Assembly: GCA_947492745.1 (NCBI GenBank)
Contig: CANLOE010000025.1
Coordinates: forward strand, 1-64,000
Direction of reading: 5' to 3'
Length of the DNA: 64,000 nucleotides
From: an uncultured Cyclobacteriaceae bacterium
Lineage (GTDB): Bacteria > Bacteroidota > Bacteroidia > Cytophagales > Cyclobacteriaceae
Positions 9,207 through 18,445 of this stretch are shown piece after piece. Positions within the stretch are counted from its first letter, which is position 1, and every line of letters begins with the position of its first letter. The translations under genes were made by a program, and so were the position numbers. The notes under the pieces are model-generated. The model had not been told where the DNA came from. It made no database searches and worked only from the letters and a program-made list of their open reading frames with translations.

Positions 9207-10244
9207 ATGAAAAAAGTTGTAACTTTTGGAGAAATAATGCTGAGGCTCGCGCCCCAAGGTTTTCTCAGGTTTTCACAAGCCAATTCTTTTCAGGCCATTT
9301 ATGGCGGTGGCGAATCAAACGTTGCTGTATCATTGGCAAATTTCGGAGTGCCAGTGGACTTCATCACGCGTTTGCCCAAAAACGATATCGGCCAATGTGC
9401 TTTGATGGAGATGCGAAAGAGAGGTGTAAATACTGAAAACATCATCTTCGGAGGCGAAAGGTTAGGGATTTATTTTTTAGAAACAGGAGCAGTAAGCAGA
9501 GGAAGCAAGGTCGTTTATGACAGGGCTCATTCTTCAATGTGTACCATTGAGAAAGGCATGGTGGACTGGAAAGAGGTGTTTAAGGATGCACAATGGTTTC
9601 ATTGGACGGGAATCACCCCTGCCATATCCCAAGGAGCCGCAGATGCCTGTTTGGAAGCACTTGAAGTTGCCAGCGATATGGGCATCACTATATCCACGGA
9701 TTTGAATTATCGAAAAAAACTATGGAAGTATGGCAAAGAACCTTCAGAGGTAATGCCTGCCTTGGTAGAACACTGCGATATCATATTGGGAAATGAGGAA
9801 GATGCAGAGAAGCATTTTGATATCCATCCCGATACTGTAGATGTGACTAAAGGTGACTCTATGGATGCACAAGCCTATAAAGGTGTCTGCTTAAAGTTGA
9901 TGGAGCGATTTCCAAAAGCGAAAAAAGTCATTACTACGCTTCGGGGTTCTATCAGTGCCTCTCATAATACCTGGTCGGGTGTACTCTACAACGGTTCTGA
10001 ATTTCTGGAAGCCCCTACTTATCAAATCACACACATTGTAGACAGAGTTGGTGGTGGCGATTCGTTCATGGGAGGACTGATCTATGGATTGCTACACTAT
10101 CCTGAAGATGACCAGAAGGCATTGAACTATGCTGTGGCCGCTTCTTGCCTAAAGCATACTATCTATGGAGATGCTAATCAAGTGAGTATCGAAGAAGTAG
10201 AAAAACTGGTCGAAGGCGATGCCTCCGGACGTGTTTCCCGATAA
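9207..10244 (+). CDS. 2-keto-3-deoxy-sugar acid kinase (KdgK-like, PfkB family)
   Basis: Phosphorylates a 2-keto-3-deoxy hexonate, the step before aldol cleavage. In an agar locus the likely source is 3,6-anhydro-L-galactose, whose oxidation leads to 2-keto-3-deoxygalactonate or gluconate (known pathway; substrate here inferred). The 345-residue protein starts MKKVVTFGEIMLRLAP; an in-frame ATG 18 codons upstream gives a non-homologous tail and was rejected. PfkB features are the N-terminal GGGESNVAVSLANFG substrate-binding segment and the C-terminal anion-hole/base motif DRVGGGDSF with D285 as catalytic base. The 345-residue length is normal. An aldolase gene follows 120 bp downstream, so the two probably form an operon. 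Confidence 0.85.
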   Translation: MKKVVTFGEIMLRLAPQGFLRFSQANSFQAIYGGGESNVAVSLANFGVPVDFITRLPKNDIGQCALMEMRKRGVNTENIIFGGERLGIYFLETGAVSRGSKVVYDRAHSSMCTIEKGMVDWKEVFKDAQWFHWTGITPAISQGAADACLEALEVASDMGITISTDLNYRKKLWKYGKEPSEVMPALVEHCDIILGNEEDAEKHFDIHPDTVDVTKGDSMDAQAYKGVCLKLMERFPKAKKVITTLRGSISASHNTWSGVLYNGSEFLEAPTYQITHIVDRVGGGDSFMGGLIYGLLHYPEDDQKALNYAVAASCLKHTIYGDANQVSIEEVEKLVEGDASGRVSR

Positions 10245-10364
10245 GTCGCATTGAAAAAAGGGATATACTTAAGAATAGCTACAACGTCTTGAATTTAGGG
10301 CGAAGTAGTAACCATAAAAGGTATATTCAGTAAAAAAATAGATCATCAAAAAGTTAATTTAAAA

Positions 10365-11033
10365 ATGTCAAGATTCTCAAGAATAGAAGTAGCTATGGCA
10401 ATGAAAAAAACAGGGCTTGTCCCTGTTTTTTATCATGCTGATATTGAAGTATGTAAAAAAATAGTCAAATCCTGTTATGATGGAGGTGTCAGGGTATTTG
10501 AGTTTACCAATAGAGGGGATTTTGCCCATGAGGTATTCGGTGAACTGAACAAGTACTGTAGAGAGCATCTTCCCGAGATGATTCTGGGTGTCGGTTCTGT
10601 CATCGATGCAGGTACCACTAGCCTGTATTTACAGTTAGGGGCAAATTTCATTGTCAGCCCTGTGCTGAAAGAAGAGATGGCCAAGGTTTGTAACAGGAGA
10701 AAGGTAGCCTGGTCTCCCGGCTGTGGTTCTCTGACCGAAATTGGACTTGCCGAAGAACTTGGAGCCGAAGTAGTTAAGATTTTTCCTGGATCGCAAGTAG
10801 GAGGTCCTTCTTTCGTAAAGGCTGTAAAAGGCCCTTTTCCTTGGTGCAGTATTATGCCCACAGGTGGAGTCGAACCCACGGATGAAAATTTGAAAGCTTG
10901 GTTTCAGGCAGGCGTAATCTGTGTAGGGATGGGGTCCAAATTGTTGACTTCGGATATCGTCAAAGAAGAAAAGTACGAGCAGCTGACAAATAAAGTTGCA
11001 GGAACGCTTGAAATTATCAAAAAATATCAATAA
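10365..11033 (+). CDS. 2-keto-3-deoxy-6-phosphogluconate aldolase family protein (Eda-like)
   Basis: Class I aldolase splitting the phosphorylated 2-keto-3-deoxy acid to pyruvate and glyceraldehyde 3-phosphate. The 222-residue length is typical. Expected catalytic residues are present: Schiff-base lysine K138 in EVVKIFPGS and the glutamate E46 in VFEFTNRG; GVGSV and MPTGGV phosphate-site motifs are also visible. It pairs with the kinase just upstream, completing the lower part of anhydrogalactose (or uronate) catabolism. The upper steps, a dehydrogenase and a cycloisomerase, are not in the window. Whether it prefers the gluconate or galactonate form cannot be told from sequence. Confidence 0.87.
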   Translation: MSRFSRIEVAMAMKKTGLVPVFYHADIEVCKKIVKSCYDGGVRVFEFTNRGDFAHEVFGELNKYCREHLPEMILGVGSVIDAGTTSLYLQLGANFIVSPVLKEEMAKVCNRRKVAWSPGCGSLTEIGLAEELGAEVVKIFPGSQVGGPSFVKAVKGPFPWCSIMPTGGVEPTDENLKAWFQAGVICVGMGSKLLTSDIVKEEKYEQLTNKVAGTLEIIKKYQ

Positions 11034-11355
11034 TCTAAGCTTTTAATCACTGGATTACTTGTGAAATCAGCAATAAATAGTGCCACTTTTAGATAGAAGT
11101 AATAAAAAATTCCTTTAAGTAAACTTGACATAGATTGTTGAAAATTGGCGTAAACAACGGTCTCATTCAATAAATAGATAAGGATAAGCACTCAACTAAT
11201 TATTTTAATACGAGGGCATTCTACCCTGAATTTGGCCTTTTTCTATACTCTGTTTTCAGGAATAAGTTTGACGATAACATCGAATACTAACGTACATCCG
11301 AATGATTAATCATAAAACTATCTGAATATTTTTTTGTCTTTTAAACGAACAAGTC
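11034..11355. other. Intergenic region before the TonB-dependent receptor
   Basis: No gene and no strong terminator are visible after the aldolase stop. The receptor's promoter is presumably here; a loose TA-rich box ending TTTTTTTG lies near 11325-11337. No repeat element was seen. Confidence 0.35.
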
Positions 11356-13809
11356 ATGAAAAAGTTTGTCCATTTATTTGTTATATCACTCATCACGATA
11401 GCCTCGCTACAGGCGCAGGACATTGATGTGAATGAAGAGGTATACGACCTTTCACTTGAAGAGCTGATGAATATTGAAGTTACGGTAGGTAATATTTCCG
11501 GTACTTCTAACCTGAAACTACCTCTTAGCGTAACCACCATCAGCCGTTCGGATATCGAAGTCTCCAATGCCCAGAATCTACTTCACCTATTGCAGCTTTA
11601 TGTACCTGGTGTGACCTATACTCGACATGATGAAGGCCCCATGATTGGCCTTAGAGGTATCATTTCGGACAGAAACAATAAGTTGTTAATGGTTATCGAC
11701 GGGATTGTCGTTAATCAGCGAGCACATAACGGTGTGACTACAGATTTGGAAAACTGGGATTTAGGAGATATTGAAAAGATAGAAGTTATCCGTGGTCCCG
11801 GTTCGGTAACCTATGGTCCAGGTGCGATAGCGGGTGTTATTAATATACAAACCAGAAAACCGGGAGACCTTAGTGGATTGAAATTAAGTGCAGGCTACGT
11901 CACTGGGTATGAGAATAAGACTTTTTCTGCCTCTTATGGCTTCAATAAGGCCAATGTAAAAGGGATTTTCCATGCCAGTGTAGCAAGAACCAATGGATTG
12001 GTACCCGATGGGATGTATCTGAATGACTCTATACTCGGTGAAAGAGGAAATCCCGACGAGTTTCTAACGCCTGCTGCCACTTATATGCGTGACTATGATG
12101 ATAAACCACAAGTAAAGTTTCTAGGTGGAATTAATTTTTCAGAAGATTTTACTGTCACAGCCAGGTTTAACCGGTCGGGGGCTACTATAGGTGGGTACCT
12201 ACATCCTCAGACAAAGTTGATTACCGGGTTCGATGGTGATAACAATGCCATAAGAACCGAGGATTTCGACGATATTTTCTTTCAAAGCCAGCAGCAATTT
12301 CAGTTAACGGCGGAGAACAGACACGAATTCTCCAGTATCCCTATAGAAATCAACTCATCACTGACTTATTTGAGCAGTGATTATCAAAGGACACAACGGT
12401 TTATAAATGAAGGTTTCCTAGCCTTCTTTGGAGCATCTGACCCCGTTCAAGCAGCAGATAACTTCGATGATGCCGGCAGGTTCTACGATGCCAATAGCTT
12501 AGATAATCCTATGAACCTATTACAGAACTTCTCTGAGAATGCTTTTGTCGCCAATGTGTTGGGAGTATACAAAATCAGTGATGAGTATAAGTTTGCATTG
12601 GGTGTAGAATATGTCAATACCAAGTTCGGTTCAGGCTGGGGTGACGATGAACGTGACCTTCGAATGGGTGACTTTCAGAATATTATTAGTGGTCCCAACT
12701 CTTTTGCCGCTAGAACTGAGAACAGGCCGCGTACTATAAATGTGGCAGATCGCGTGGAAAATAAAGATTTCTTTTTTGTCGGTGATGGTTGGTCTATTAA
12801 CGATATAGGACTTGTAGCAGAGGCGAATTTGGGATTTACCCCATTATTCAATGTACTGTTATCCGGTAGATTGGATAAAAACACTTTTTCCGACTGGTTA
12901 TTATCACCGAGATTGGCCATTATATCCGAAATCAATAATAAAAATGTATTGAAGTTCGTACTTCAAAGATCTCAGAAAATCAATACTGCCGAACAATTGT
13001 TGATTGCTGACCGAACTGGGGTAGAAAGTGATATAGAATCTATTTTCAACGCTGAAGTAATCTACACGACTTTACTGGGTGAGAATTCCAAACTTAATAT
13101 TTCAGGATTTTACAACGACCAAGATGCTATCGGTTGGAACCGTGTCGCCGTCGCTACCACCCCCATTGCCGACATCCAAATGGCGGGGCTGGAAATAGAC
13201 TATCAACTCCAATACTCAGGATTTACCGGTGGTATCAACCATTCTTATATCAAGCAGTTGGACTATCAGCTGAAAGCCGATAGCCTATTCAGTAACATTT
13301 CCTACGCCAATTACTTTATCAATGGTACTGCTCCCGGACAATTTGTCAATATAGGTCACGGAAACGATTTAGTGGGCATACCTGTTAACTCTACGAAGCT
13401 CTATCTCAACAAATACTTTAGTGATAAGAAATATATACTTCATACGGAATTAGCTGCTTTCTGGGGATTTGAAGGTAGCAAATCGGTACAGGAAGTGGCT
13501 AGAGATTCCAAAAGCAATCCGACTACGGGACAAAAGGTCTTTGATGCCTATCAAAAAGCGTTCGATGATGAAAACCTGTTTGGTACAAGCATATTCTGGA
13601 ATGCCACCTTTACGGCCAAGCCGATAGAAAACTTATCCATTATGGTCGGAGTGCACAATATCCTAGGAGGTAACTTGGCGAGAATCGATGAACAGATACA
13701 AACGTTTACCAAGAGCTTCGGAGGCAGTCAATCCTTTGTTTCTGATGCCAATTATTTCATTGAGCCCAGAACCTATAGCTTTAAGGTCTCCTATGAGTTC
13801 CCTTGGTAA
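11356..13809 (+). CDS. TonB-dependent outer-membrane receptor
   Basis: Outer-membrane active transporter of 817 residues. A signal peptide (MKKFVHLFVISLITIASLQAQ) is followed by a short segment containing DLSLEELMNIEVTV, then a plug domain at about 50-170 (VTTISRSDIEVS, LQLYVPGV, GLRGI, VIDGIVVNQ, IEVIRGPGSVTYGPGA) and a beta-barrel to a C-terminal strand ending in an aromatic residue (SYEFPW). It lacks the carboxypeptidase-like N-terminal domain of SusC proteins and has no SusD neighbour, so it is a classical TBDR rather than a SusC. Its place after the agarase, GH117, kinase and aldolase genes suggests uptake of agar oligosaccharides or anhydrogalactose, but an iron- or vitamin-related substrate is not excluded. 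Confidence 0.88.
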   Translation: MKKFVHLFVISLITIASLQAQDIDVNEEVYDLSLEELMNIEVTVGNISGTSNLKLPLSVTTISRSDIEVSNAQNLLHLLQLYVPGVTYTRHDEGPMIGLRGIISDRNNKLLMVIDGIVVNQRAHNGVTTDLENWDLGDIEKIEVIRGPGSVTYGPGAIAGVINIQTRKPGDLSGLKLSAGYVTGYENKTFSASYGFNKANVKGIFHASVARTNGLVPDGMYLNDSILGERGNPDEFLTPAATYMRDYDDKPQVKFLGGINFSEDFTVTARFNRSGATIGGYLHPQTKLITGFDGDNNAIRTEDFDDIFFQSQQQFQLTAENRHEFSSIPIEINSSLTYLSSDYQRTQRFINEGFLAFFGASDPVQAADNFDDAGRFYDANSLDNPMNLLQNFSENAFVANVLGVYKISDEYKFALGVEYVNTKFGSGWGDDERDLRMGDFQNIISGPNSFAARTENRPRTINVADRVENKDFFFVGDGWSINDIGLVAEANLGFTPLFNVLLSGRLDKNTFSDWLLSPRLAIISEINNKNVLKFVLQRSQKINTAEQLLIADRTGVESDIESIFNAEVIYTTLLGENSKLNISGFYNDQDAIGWNRVAVATTPIADIQMAGLEIDYQLQYSGFTGGINHSYIKQLDYQLKADSLFSNISYANYFINGTAPGQFVNIGHGNDLVGIPVNSTKLYLNKYFSDKKYILHTELAAFWGFEGSKSVQEVARDSKSNPTTGQKVFDAYQKAFDDENLFGTSIFWNATFTAKPIENLSIMVGVHNILGGNLARIDEQIQTFTKSFGGSQSFVSDANYFIEPRTYSFKVSYEFPW

Positions 13810-13911
13810 TCAAAGAATGTATATGGAGACTATGACCTATTTATAAGCGACTATTCTAAAGGTACAGATAGCATCAATCTCAAAAATTGATTGTTGGCAC
13901 CCTTATAAAAT

Positions 13912-13958
13912 AAAAAACTACCCGATTTTTGGTTCTCCAAAAATCGGGTAGTTTTTTT
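13912..13958 (+). terminator. Strong, probably bidirectional terminator
   Basis: A 21-bp near-perfect stem (core CTACCCGATTTTTGG and complement) with a 4-nt loop, flanked by A and T tracts, lies about 100 bp after the TonB receptor. The next gene is convergent, so this hairpin may end transcription from both sides. Confidence 0.92.
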
Positions 13959-14291
13959 TATAATCCTTCAGTATTGATATTCAGCTTGGGTACTACCAAT
14001 TCAAATATCGCAACGGCCGGTCTCTTCGTATGAATAAACGCCGGTTTTTATCGTATAATCAGCTATTATACAAATTTAGGTTTTAAATGTCGTATAAGAT
14101 TCCGCTGGTCATTTTGTTTCAATCAAGGCGAGAACCGCAGGAATAGCAGCGCTATCCCGAGGATGGTCAACGCAGAGTGAAGCAAAATGAACAGGAAGAT
14201 AGGCGATAGTTGAAAGCTAAGTTTGTATTATAACTTCTTTCTTCGAAAGCTCCTTACCGAAGGGGAGAAATCCCGACATTACTCCTGATGA
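13959..14291. other. Convergent intergenic region with MITE copy 2
   Basis: Lies between the 3' ends of the TonB receptor and trehalose genes. Apart from the MITE (14069-14227) nothing recognisable is present. Confidence 0.6.
14069..14227 (+). mobile_element. MITE-like element, copy 2 (159 bp)
   Basis: Same family as 5732-5888 (opposite orientation) and 18128-18287. Ends are TACAAA and TTTGTA; the flanking duplication here is TTA (14066-14068 and 14228-14230). The central hairpin has one mismatch (GGAATA against TATCCC). It sits in the gap between two convergent genes. Confidence 0.88.
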
Positions 14292-16475
14292 TTACTTATT
14301 TTTTGCAATAAGTCCCAGCAAGTCGCGTACTCCGGTATGATTTTCAATACTATACTTCGCCTCCGAATTAGCACTTCCGACCTTGATGGTCACACCATCC
14401 TTAGGAATAGCCTTAAAGGTATCTTCGTCTGTCCAGTCATCGCCCAGTGCCATGATAAAATCCGAAGGGTAACGCTCCATCCATTTACAGGCTGCCTTTC
14501 CTTTGTTAACTTCAATATTTTTGATTTCCACTACCATATCTCCTTCCAATACTTGCAGGTTCATATTGGCAGAGAGGTACTTAAGATGGCTCACTATCTC
14601 TCTTGCCCTTAAATCACCGAAGCCCGGATCTACTTTTCGGTAATGCCATGCTAAAGAGTAATCCTTCTCTTCTACCAGAGACCCCGGGGTTTTGTTCACA
14701 TACATTTCCAAAATGGGTTTTATATCGCTTTTCCATTCATTGGAAAGACTGTCAATGGTTTCCCACTCTTCACCATGGGCTCTTAGCCACACACCGTGTT
14801 CGCAAATCATATCCATTTTCAAATGTCCCAGCCAACTTCCGAGCGTCTTTCGGTCCCTTCCGCTGATGATGACAACGTGATTATTGGGATTCTCGGTCAG
14901 AGACGTCAATATTTCGAGTAATTCTTTCCCGGGACTGGCCTGCTCGGGCCTAGAGTAGAAAGGTACGAGGGTCCCATCATAATCCAGAAAGAACAATCGC
15001 TTTTTGGACTTGGTATACTTATCCATGATGATCTGTACCGTCTCTTCATCGATCCTCTTTGTGGCCAAGGATTGCTGACGTTCTTTGATATCTTCCAGAC
15101 GGTCCAGGAACATCTTGACCCAGTGATGGATATTATAGCGCTTGAGTGTTGCTTGCATTGTATCCATGTGCAGCGACTGTTCTTCCTCGGGCATGGTCAG
15201 CGCTTGGTGCAGTGCATCCACTACTTGAGTCTTATCATTGGGATTGATAATGATCGCATCTGAGAGTTCCTTCGAAGACCCCGCCATCTCACTGAGTACC
15301 AGCACTCCTTTTTTATCCAATTTACTGGCAACGAATTCCTTACATACAAGGTTCATCCCATCCCTCATGGGAGTGACCATGGCCACATCAGCCATTCTAT
15401 AAAAAGCCGATAGGTCCTCCAAGGGGAAAGAGCGGTAGAAATAATGTATTGGAGTCCAGTTCATCGTGCCATAGCGACCATTGATACGGCCTACCAAGAG
15501 GTCTACCTCTCTTTTCAGCTCTTTATACTTCTCTACCTTGTCCCTAGAGGGTACTACTATGAGTATTAAAGAAACACGCTTTTGGTATTTAGGGAAATTC
15601 TGTAGGAATATATCGAAAATACCGAGCCTTGCCGGGATACCCTTAGAGTAGTCCAGACGGTCAATGGATAATATCAATTTTTGATCTCCCAGAGAGGCCC
15701 TGAACCTCACTTCCCTTTTTATGGTTTCAGGACTTGCCGCAGAGTTCGCATATTTATCATAATCTATGCCCATCGGAAAAGAGTCGACCTGTATGACCCT
15801 ATTGCCCTTGGTCAACTGGCCTCTTTTGTTGCTCAGGTAGGAAATACGGCTAACTGCACTAAGGAAATGGCGCATATCGTCATAAGTATGGAATCCGACC
15901 AGGTCAGCCCCGAGCATACCATCAATCAATTCCTTTCTCCATGGCAACAGTCGAAACACCTCATAAGAAGGGAAAGGTATGTGCAGAAAAAAGCCCACAC
16001 TTACATTGGGCATCTGCTGTCTGATCAGGCCGGGCAATAGCAACAATTGGTAATCATGCACCCATATGGTATCCTCTGGCTCCGCTATTTCCATTAGGGC
16101 TTCACAGAATTTTTTGTTGACTTTCTCATAAGCCTCCCATAGCGACTTTTTGTAAATAGCATACTGGTTGAAATAATGGAAAGTGGGCCATAAAGTTTCA
16201 TTACTAAACCCCTCATAGTATAGCTTTATCTCCTCTGCGGTCAAAAAAACAGGAAACATGTTTTCCGATTTCAACTTCTGGGTAACTTCTGTTTTGTCAG
16301 AATCCTTTTTGAAAGAAAGTCCTGGCCAACCTAACCAAACATTATTACCTTTTCTATATATTGAACCTAAACCTGTAGCCAGTCCCCCCTCACTGGGTTT
16401 GTAGACCAGCTCTCCTTTGGCGCTCTTCAAAATCTTGACCGGAAGTCGATTGGATATAATAATAGTTTTTCCCAT
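14292..16475 (-). CDS. Bifunctional trehalose-6-phosphate synthase/phosphatase
   Basis: Makes trehalose from UDP-glucose and glucose 6-phosphate in two steps on one 727-residue chain. The N-terminal GT20 synthase domain (about 1-480) shows [52 protein letters not shown], the DRLDYSKGI phosphate-binding loop and [10 protein letters not shown]. The C-terminal HAD phosphatase domain (about 490-727) has the catalytic LDYDGTL motif near residue 497 and later [10 protein letters not shown] for metal binding. The start at 16475 is the first ATG; an upstream TTG adds only four residues. It reads towards the TonB receptor. Likely role: osmoprotection. It shows no clear link to the agar or polyketide genes. 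Confidence 0.93.
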   Translation of the reverse strand: MGKTIIISNRLPVKILKSAKGELVYKPSEGGLATGLGSIYRKGNNVWLGWPGLSFKKDSDKTEVTQKLKSENMFPVFLTAEEIKLYYEGFSNETLWPTFHYFNQYAIYKKSLWEAYEKVNKKFCEALMEIAEPEDTIWVHDYQLLLLPGLIRQQMPNVSVGFFLHIPFPSYEVFRLLPWRKELIDGMLGADLVGFHTYDDMRHFLSAVSRISYLSNKRGQLTKGNRVIQVDSFPMGIDYDKYANSAASPETIKREVRFRASLGDQKLILSIDRLDYSKGIPARLGIFDIFLQNFPKYQKRVSLILIVVPSRDKVEKYKELKREVDLLVGRINGRYGTMNWTPIHYFYRSFPLEDLSAFYRMADVAMVTPMRDGMNLVCKEFVASKLDKKGVLVLSEMAGSSKELSDAIIINPNDKTQVVDALHQALTMPEEEQSLHMDTMQATLKRYNIHHWVKMFLDRLEDIKERQQSLATKRIDEETVQIIMDKYTKSKKRLFFLDYDGTLVPFYSRPEQASPGKELLEILTSLTENPNNHVVIISGRDRKTLGSWLGHLKMDMICEHGVWLRAHGEEWETIDSLSNEWKSDIKPILEMYVNKTPGSLVEEKDYSLAWHYRKVDPGFGDLRAREIVSHLKYLSANMNLQVLEGDMVVEIKNIEVNKGKAACKWMERYPSDFIMALGDDWTDEDTFKAIPKDGVTIKVGSANSEAKYSIENHTGVRDLLGLIAKNK

Positions 16476-17004
16476 AATGTTATTCAAAAGTTGTTAGGTA
16501 CCTGTTGTTTATTGAGCTTATACGCTTTATGTATTTCAAACAAGCTTCTTATAATTTGGTTATGATGAACGCATCCTATCAGCTTGCAAAATAAAATTAA
16601 AATAACTCTTCTCACTGCTATCGGTCACAATCTTTTCAACTAAATCATCCGATAGTAGGTAGCGAAGCCAAAAAATTTACGGGAACCCAAGCGAATAAAA
16701 CCTTTGTCTACCTGAAAGTCCATCATCACCGACTACGAAGCGTTTAGAATTAAAATAGCAATGTTAAGGTGAAAAGCCCAACAATACTTTTTAGAACCTG
16801 GCAAGGAATCCATCGATCACCACTACAAAATAGCCGACCGATATTACAGACAAACCGAATACCATTTTTCGATGAGAGTACAGAAAAGCATCCTTATAAG
16901 TCAAATCGATAATTTGTTTCGCAAATCAATCCTTAAATATTTGCATTTCTTCTGATTTAATCCAAATTTAGGGTTTTTATATCTTTGCCAAGGGATCAGA
17001 GAAA
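16476..17004. other. Divergent intergenic region between trehalose and EEP genes
   Basis: Contains the start regions of two divergent genes. No protein-like frame was recognised; a 24-codon hydrophobic minus-strand frame near 16870-16795 is too short to call. The EEP promoter candidate is at its right end. Confidence 0.4.
16957..16987 (+). promoter_or_regulatory. Putative promoter of the EEP-family gene
   Basis: TATCTTTG at 16980-16987 matches the Bacteroidota -7 consensus TAnnTTTG, 17 bp ahead of the ATG. The -33 position (TTA at 16957-16959, spacer 20) is a weak match to TTG. The leader would be very short. Confidence 0.5.
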
Positions 17005-18012
17005 ATGAATAAATATTTAAAGAGTAGCTCGAAGATTTTTGCCTATATCCTTGCGATTTTTGCCCTGTTTTTGTTTTTCGGGCGTTTTTACAGTTATGGA
17101 CTGGGGGCTACATTGATTTTCTTACGTTGGGTCATCGTCATTTTGTGTTTTGCTATGATGATTGTTCTGCGCTTTCAAAACAGTAAGCTGATCATCTACA
17201 CACTATTGGGCATTGTTTTTCTTTACAGTATAGAATGGACCTGGTACCATATACAGTATCAGAGTCCGAAACTTGTAGAAGAACCCTCTCTGGAAAGGCA
17301 GGCTAAATTCCTGACCCAGAACCTCAAATTTCTGGGTGGTGATGATGACAAGACGCTAAATACACTTTTCGAAGAGAATGCAGATGTACTTGTAGTGCAA
17401 GAGCTGACCCCGGAATGGAAAGATAAGATTCTCTTAAGGTTTGACAGTATCTATCCTTACTTGGCACTTCACCCCATGAACGGAACCAATGGTCTCGGTA
17501 TCTTTTCAAAATTCAAAATCAATTCCTCCAAGATAGTATACAGTACTGCCAATCGGCTCATGGCACAATCTGCACTACTTGATATTCATGGCGAAGAAGT
17601 AAATCTGTACAATATACAACTCTCTCCTACCCAAGAGTTCAAGCGTTCCGGGGATGAGATCCTTACGCTCTACAATACCAATATCAAGGCCAGACAAAAG
17701 GAATGGAAACATCTCGATCAACTGATTACCTACGAAACAAGTAAAAACTCCAAAATAGTCATTATGGGAGATGCCAATACATTGGATTTCGAATTGTTAT
17801 ACCGGCAGATCAGAAAAAAGTTTATTGACGTGTTTGGGTTTACAGGAGTAAATATGGGGCTGAACTATCCCTATAATGTACACTATCCGCCTTTTCCCAT
17901 CGTTCGGTTTGACTATATTTTTGTCAATGAGAACATCACACCGATTGCGTCCGAACTGATCGAGAGCAGTGGGTCCGATCACCTGCCCTTCAATGCGGTG
18001 CTGGAGTTCTGA
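17005..18012 (+). CDS. Membrane-anchored endonuclease/exonuclease/phosphatase (EEP) family protein
   Basis: A metal-dependent phosphodiester or phosphate-ester hydrolase of unknown substrate. The 335-residue protein has about three N-terminal hydrophobic segments (roughly 10-30, 33-53, 60-80). These place the C-terminal catalytic domain (about 100-335) probably on the periplasmic side (topology inferred). EEP signatures are visible: VLVVQELTP with E133 as metal ligand, GDAN at 255-258, RFDYIF and the terminal SGSDHLPF with D325/H326. It is single, divergent from the trehalose gene and convergent with the MATE gene, so context gives little. DNase, sphingomyelinase-like or phosphoinositide-phosphatase-like activity cannot be distinguished. 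Confidence 0.8.
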   Translation: MNKYLKSSSKIFAYILAIFALFLFFGRFYSYGLGATLIFLRWVIVILCFAMMIVLRFQNSKLIIYTLLGIVFLYSIEWTWYHIQYQSPKLVEEPSLERQAKFLTQNLKFLGGDDDKTLNTLFEENADVLVVQELTPEWKDKILLRFDSIYPYLALHPMNGTNGLGIFSKFKINSSKIVYSTANRLMAQSALLDIHGEEVNLYNIQLSPTQEFKRSGDEILTLYNTNIKARQKEWKHLDQLITYETSKNSKIVIMGDANTLDFELLYRQIRKKFIDVFGFTGVNMGLNYPYNVHYPPFPIVRFDYIFVNENITPIASELIESSGSDHLPFNAVLEF

Positions 18013-18037
18013 TAGACCGTAGGGAATATCGTTTAAT

Positions 18038-18348
18038 CCAAATTGATCAATGGGGTTATGTTATAGAGGGCATAATTACAATAAAATCAATGGTTTAGAT
18101 GAGGAGGCTGTTATCACTAAGGTATAATACAAATTTGGGTTTTAAATGTCGTATAGGATTGCGCGGGTCATTTTAGTTTCAATCAAGGCGAACACCACAG
18201 GGATAACGCTGCTATCCCGAGGATGGTCAACGCAGAGTGAAACAAAATGAACAGGAAGATATGCGATAGTTAAAAGCTAAATTTGTATAAAACCTGCACA
18301 GCTGATTTTGAAGCCATTTATGTTCAGGAAGGTTATTGATCATTTTGG
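18038..18348 (+). repeat. Repeat family 2, copy A, interrupted by a MITE
   Basis: Without the inserted MITE and its duplicated TAA this copy is about 148 bp. It begins CCAAATTGATC and ends GATCATTTTGG, imperfect inverted ends. Read on the + strand it matches the reverse complement of 21166-21330 block by block: GGCATAAT, TAAAATCA, GGTTTAG, GAGGAGGC, ATCACTAAGGT, AACCTGCACAG and TTTTGAAGCCATTT. Element limits are uncertain by several bases because both copies are followed by GTTGAA. Confidence 0.8.
18128..18287 (+). mobile_element. MITE-like element, copy 3 (160 bp), inserted in repeat family 2
   Basis: Ends TACAAA/TTTGTA, flanked by TAA at 18125-18127 and 18288-18290. The second copy of the host repeat (21166-21330) lacks the insert and has a single TAA at the matching point (reverse complement reads GGTGTAAAACC), so insertion with a 3-bp target duplication is shown directly. 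Confidence 0.92.
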
Positions 18349-18365
18349 GTTGAACCCAAAATGAT
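18339..18365. repeat. 27-bp perfect palindrome
   Basis: ATCATTTTGGGTT, a central G, and the exact complement. It overlaps the right end of repeat copy A and lies about 80 bp beyond the MATE stop codon. It could be a head-to-head junction of two repeat ends or a factor-binding dyad. It has no T run, so a terminator role is doubtful. Confidence 0.7.
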
Positions 18366-18445
18366 ATACAAATATTCAGCTCGGGAATTCTCTTCGTTGG
18401 CAAGTCACGGTAGACCGGCCCGGTCATAAATCGCATTGCAATACA

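Larger units (their letters stand above)
18013..18445. other. Convergent intergenic region with nested repeats
   Basis: Between the EEP and MATE 3' ends. Almost all of it is a copy of repeat family 2 (18038-18348) carrying a MITE insertion (18128-18287), followed by a 27-bp palindrome. No gene. Confidence 0.6.

Noticed and set aside
14069-14227. MITE copies as small-RNA genes or CRISPR-like repeats
   Set aside because: Terminal inverted repeats, 3-bp duplications and an empty site point to transposition; copies are kilobases apart and not arrayed.
16956-18044. Shared 13-mer TTTAATCCAAATT at 16956-16968 and 18032-18044
   Set aside because: A match of this length in AT-rich sequence is expected by chance in a 64-kb window.
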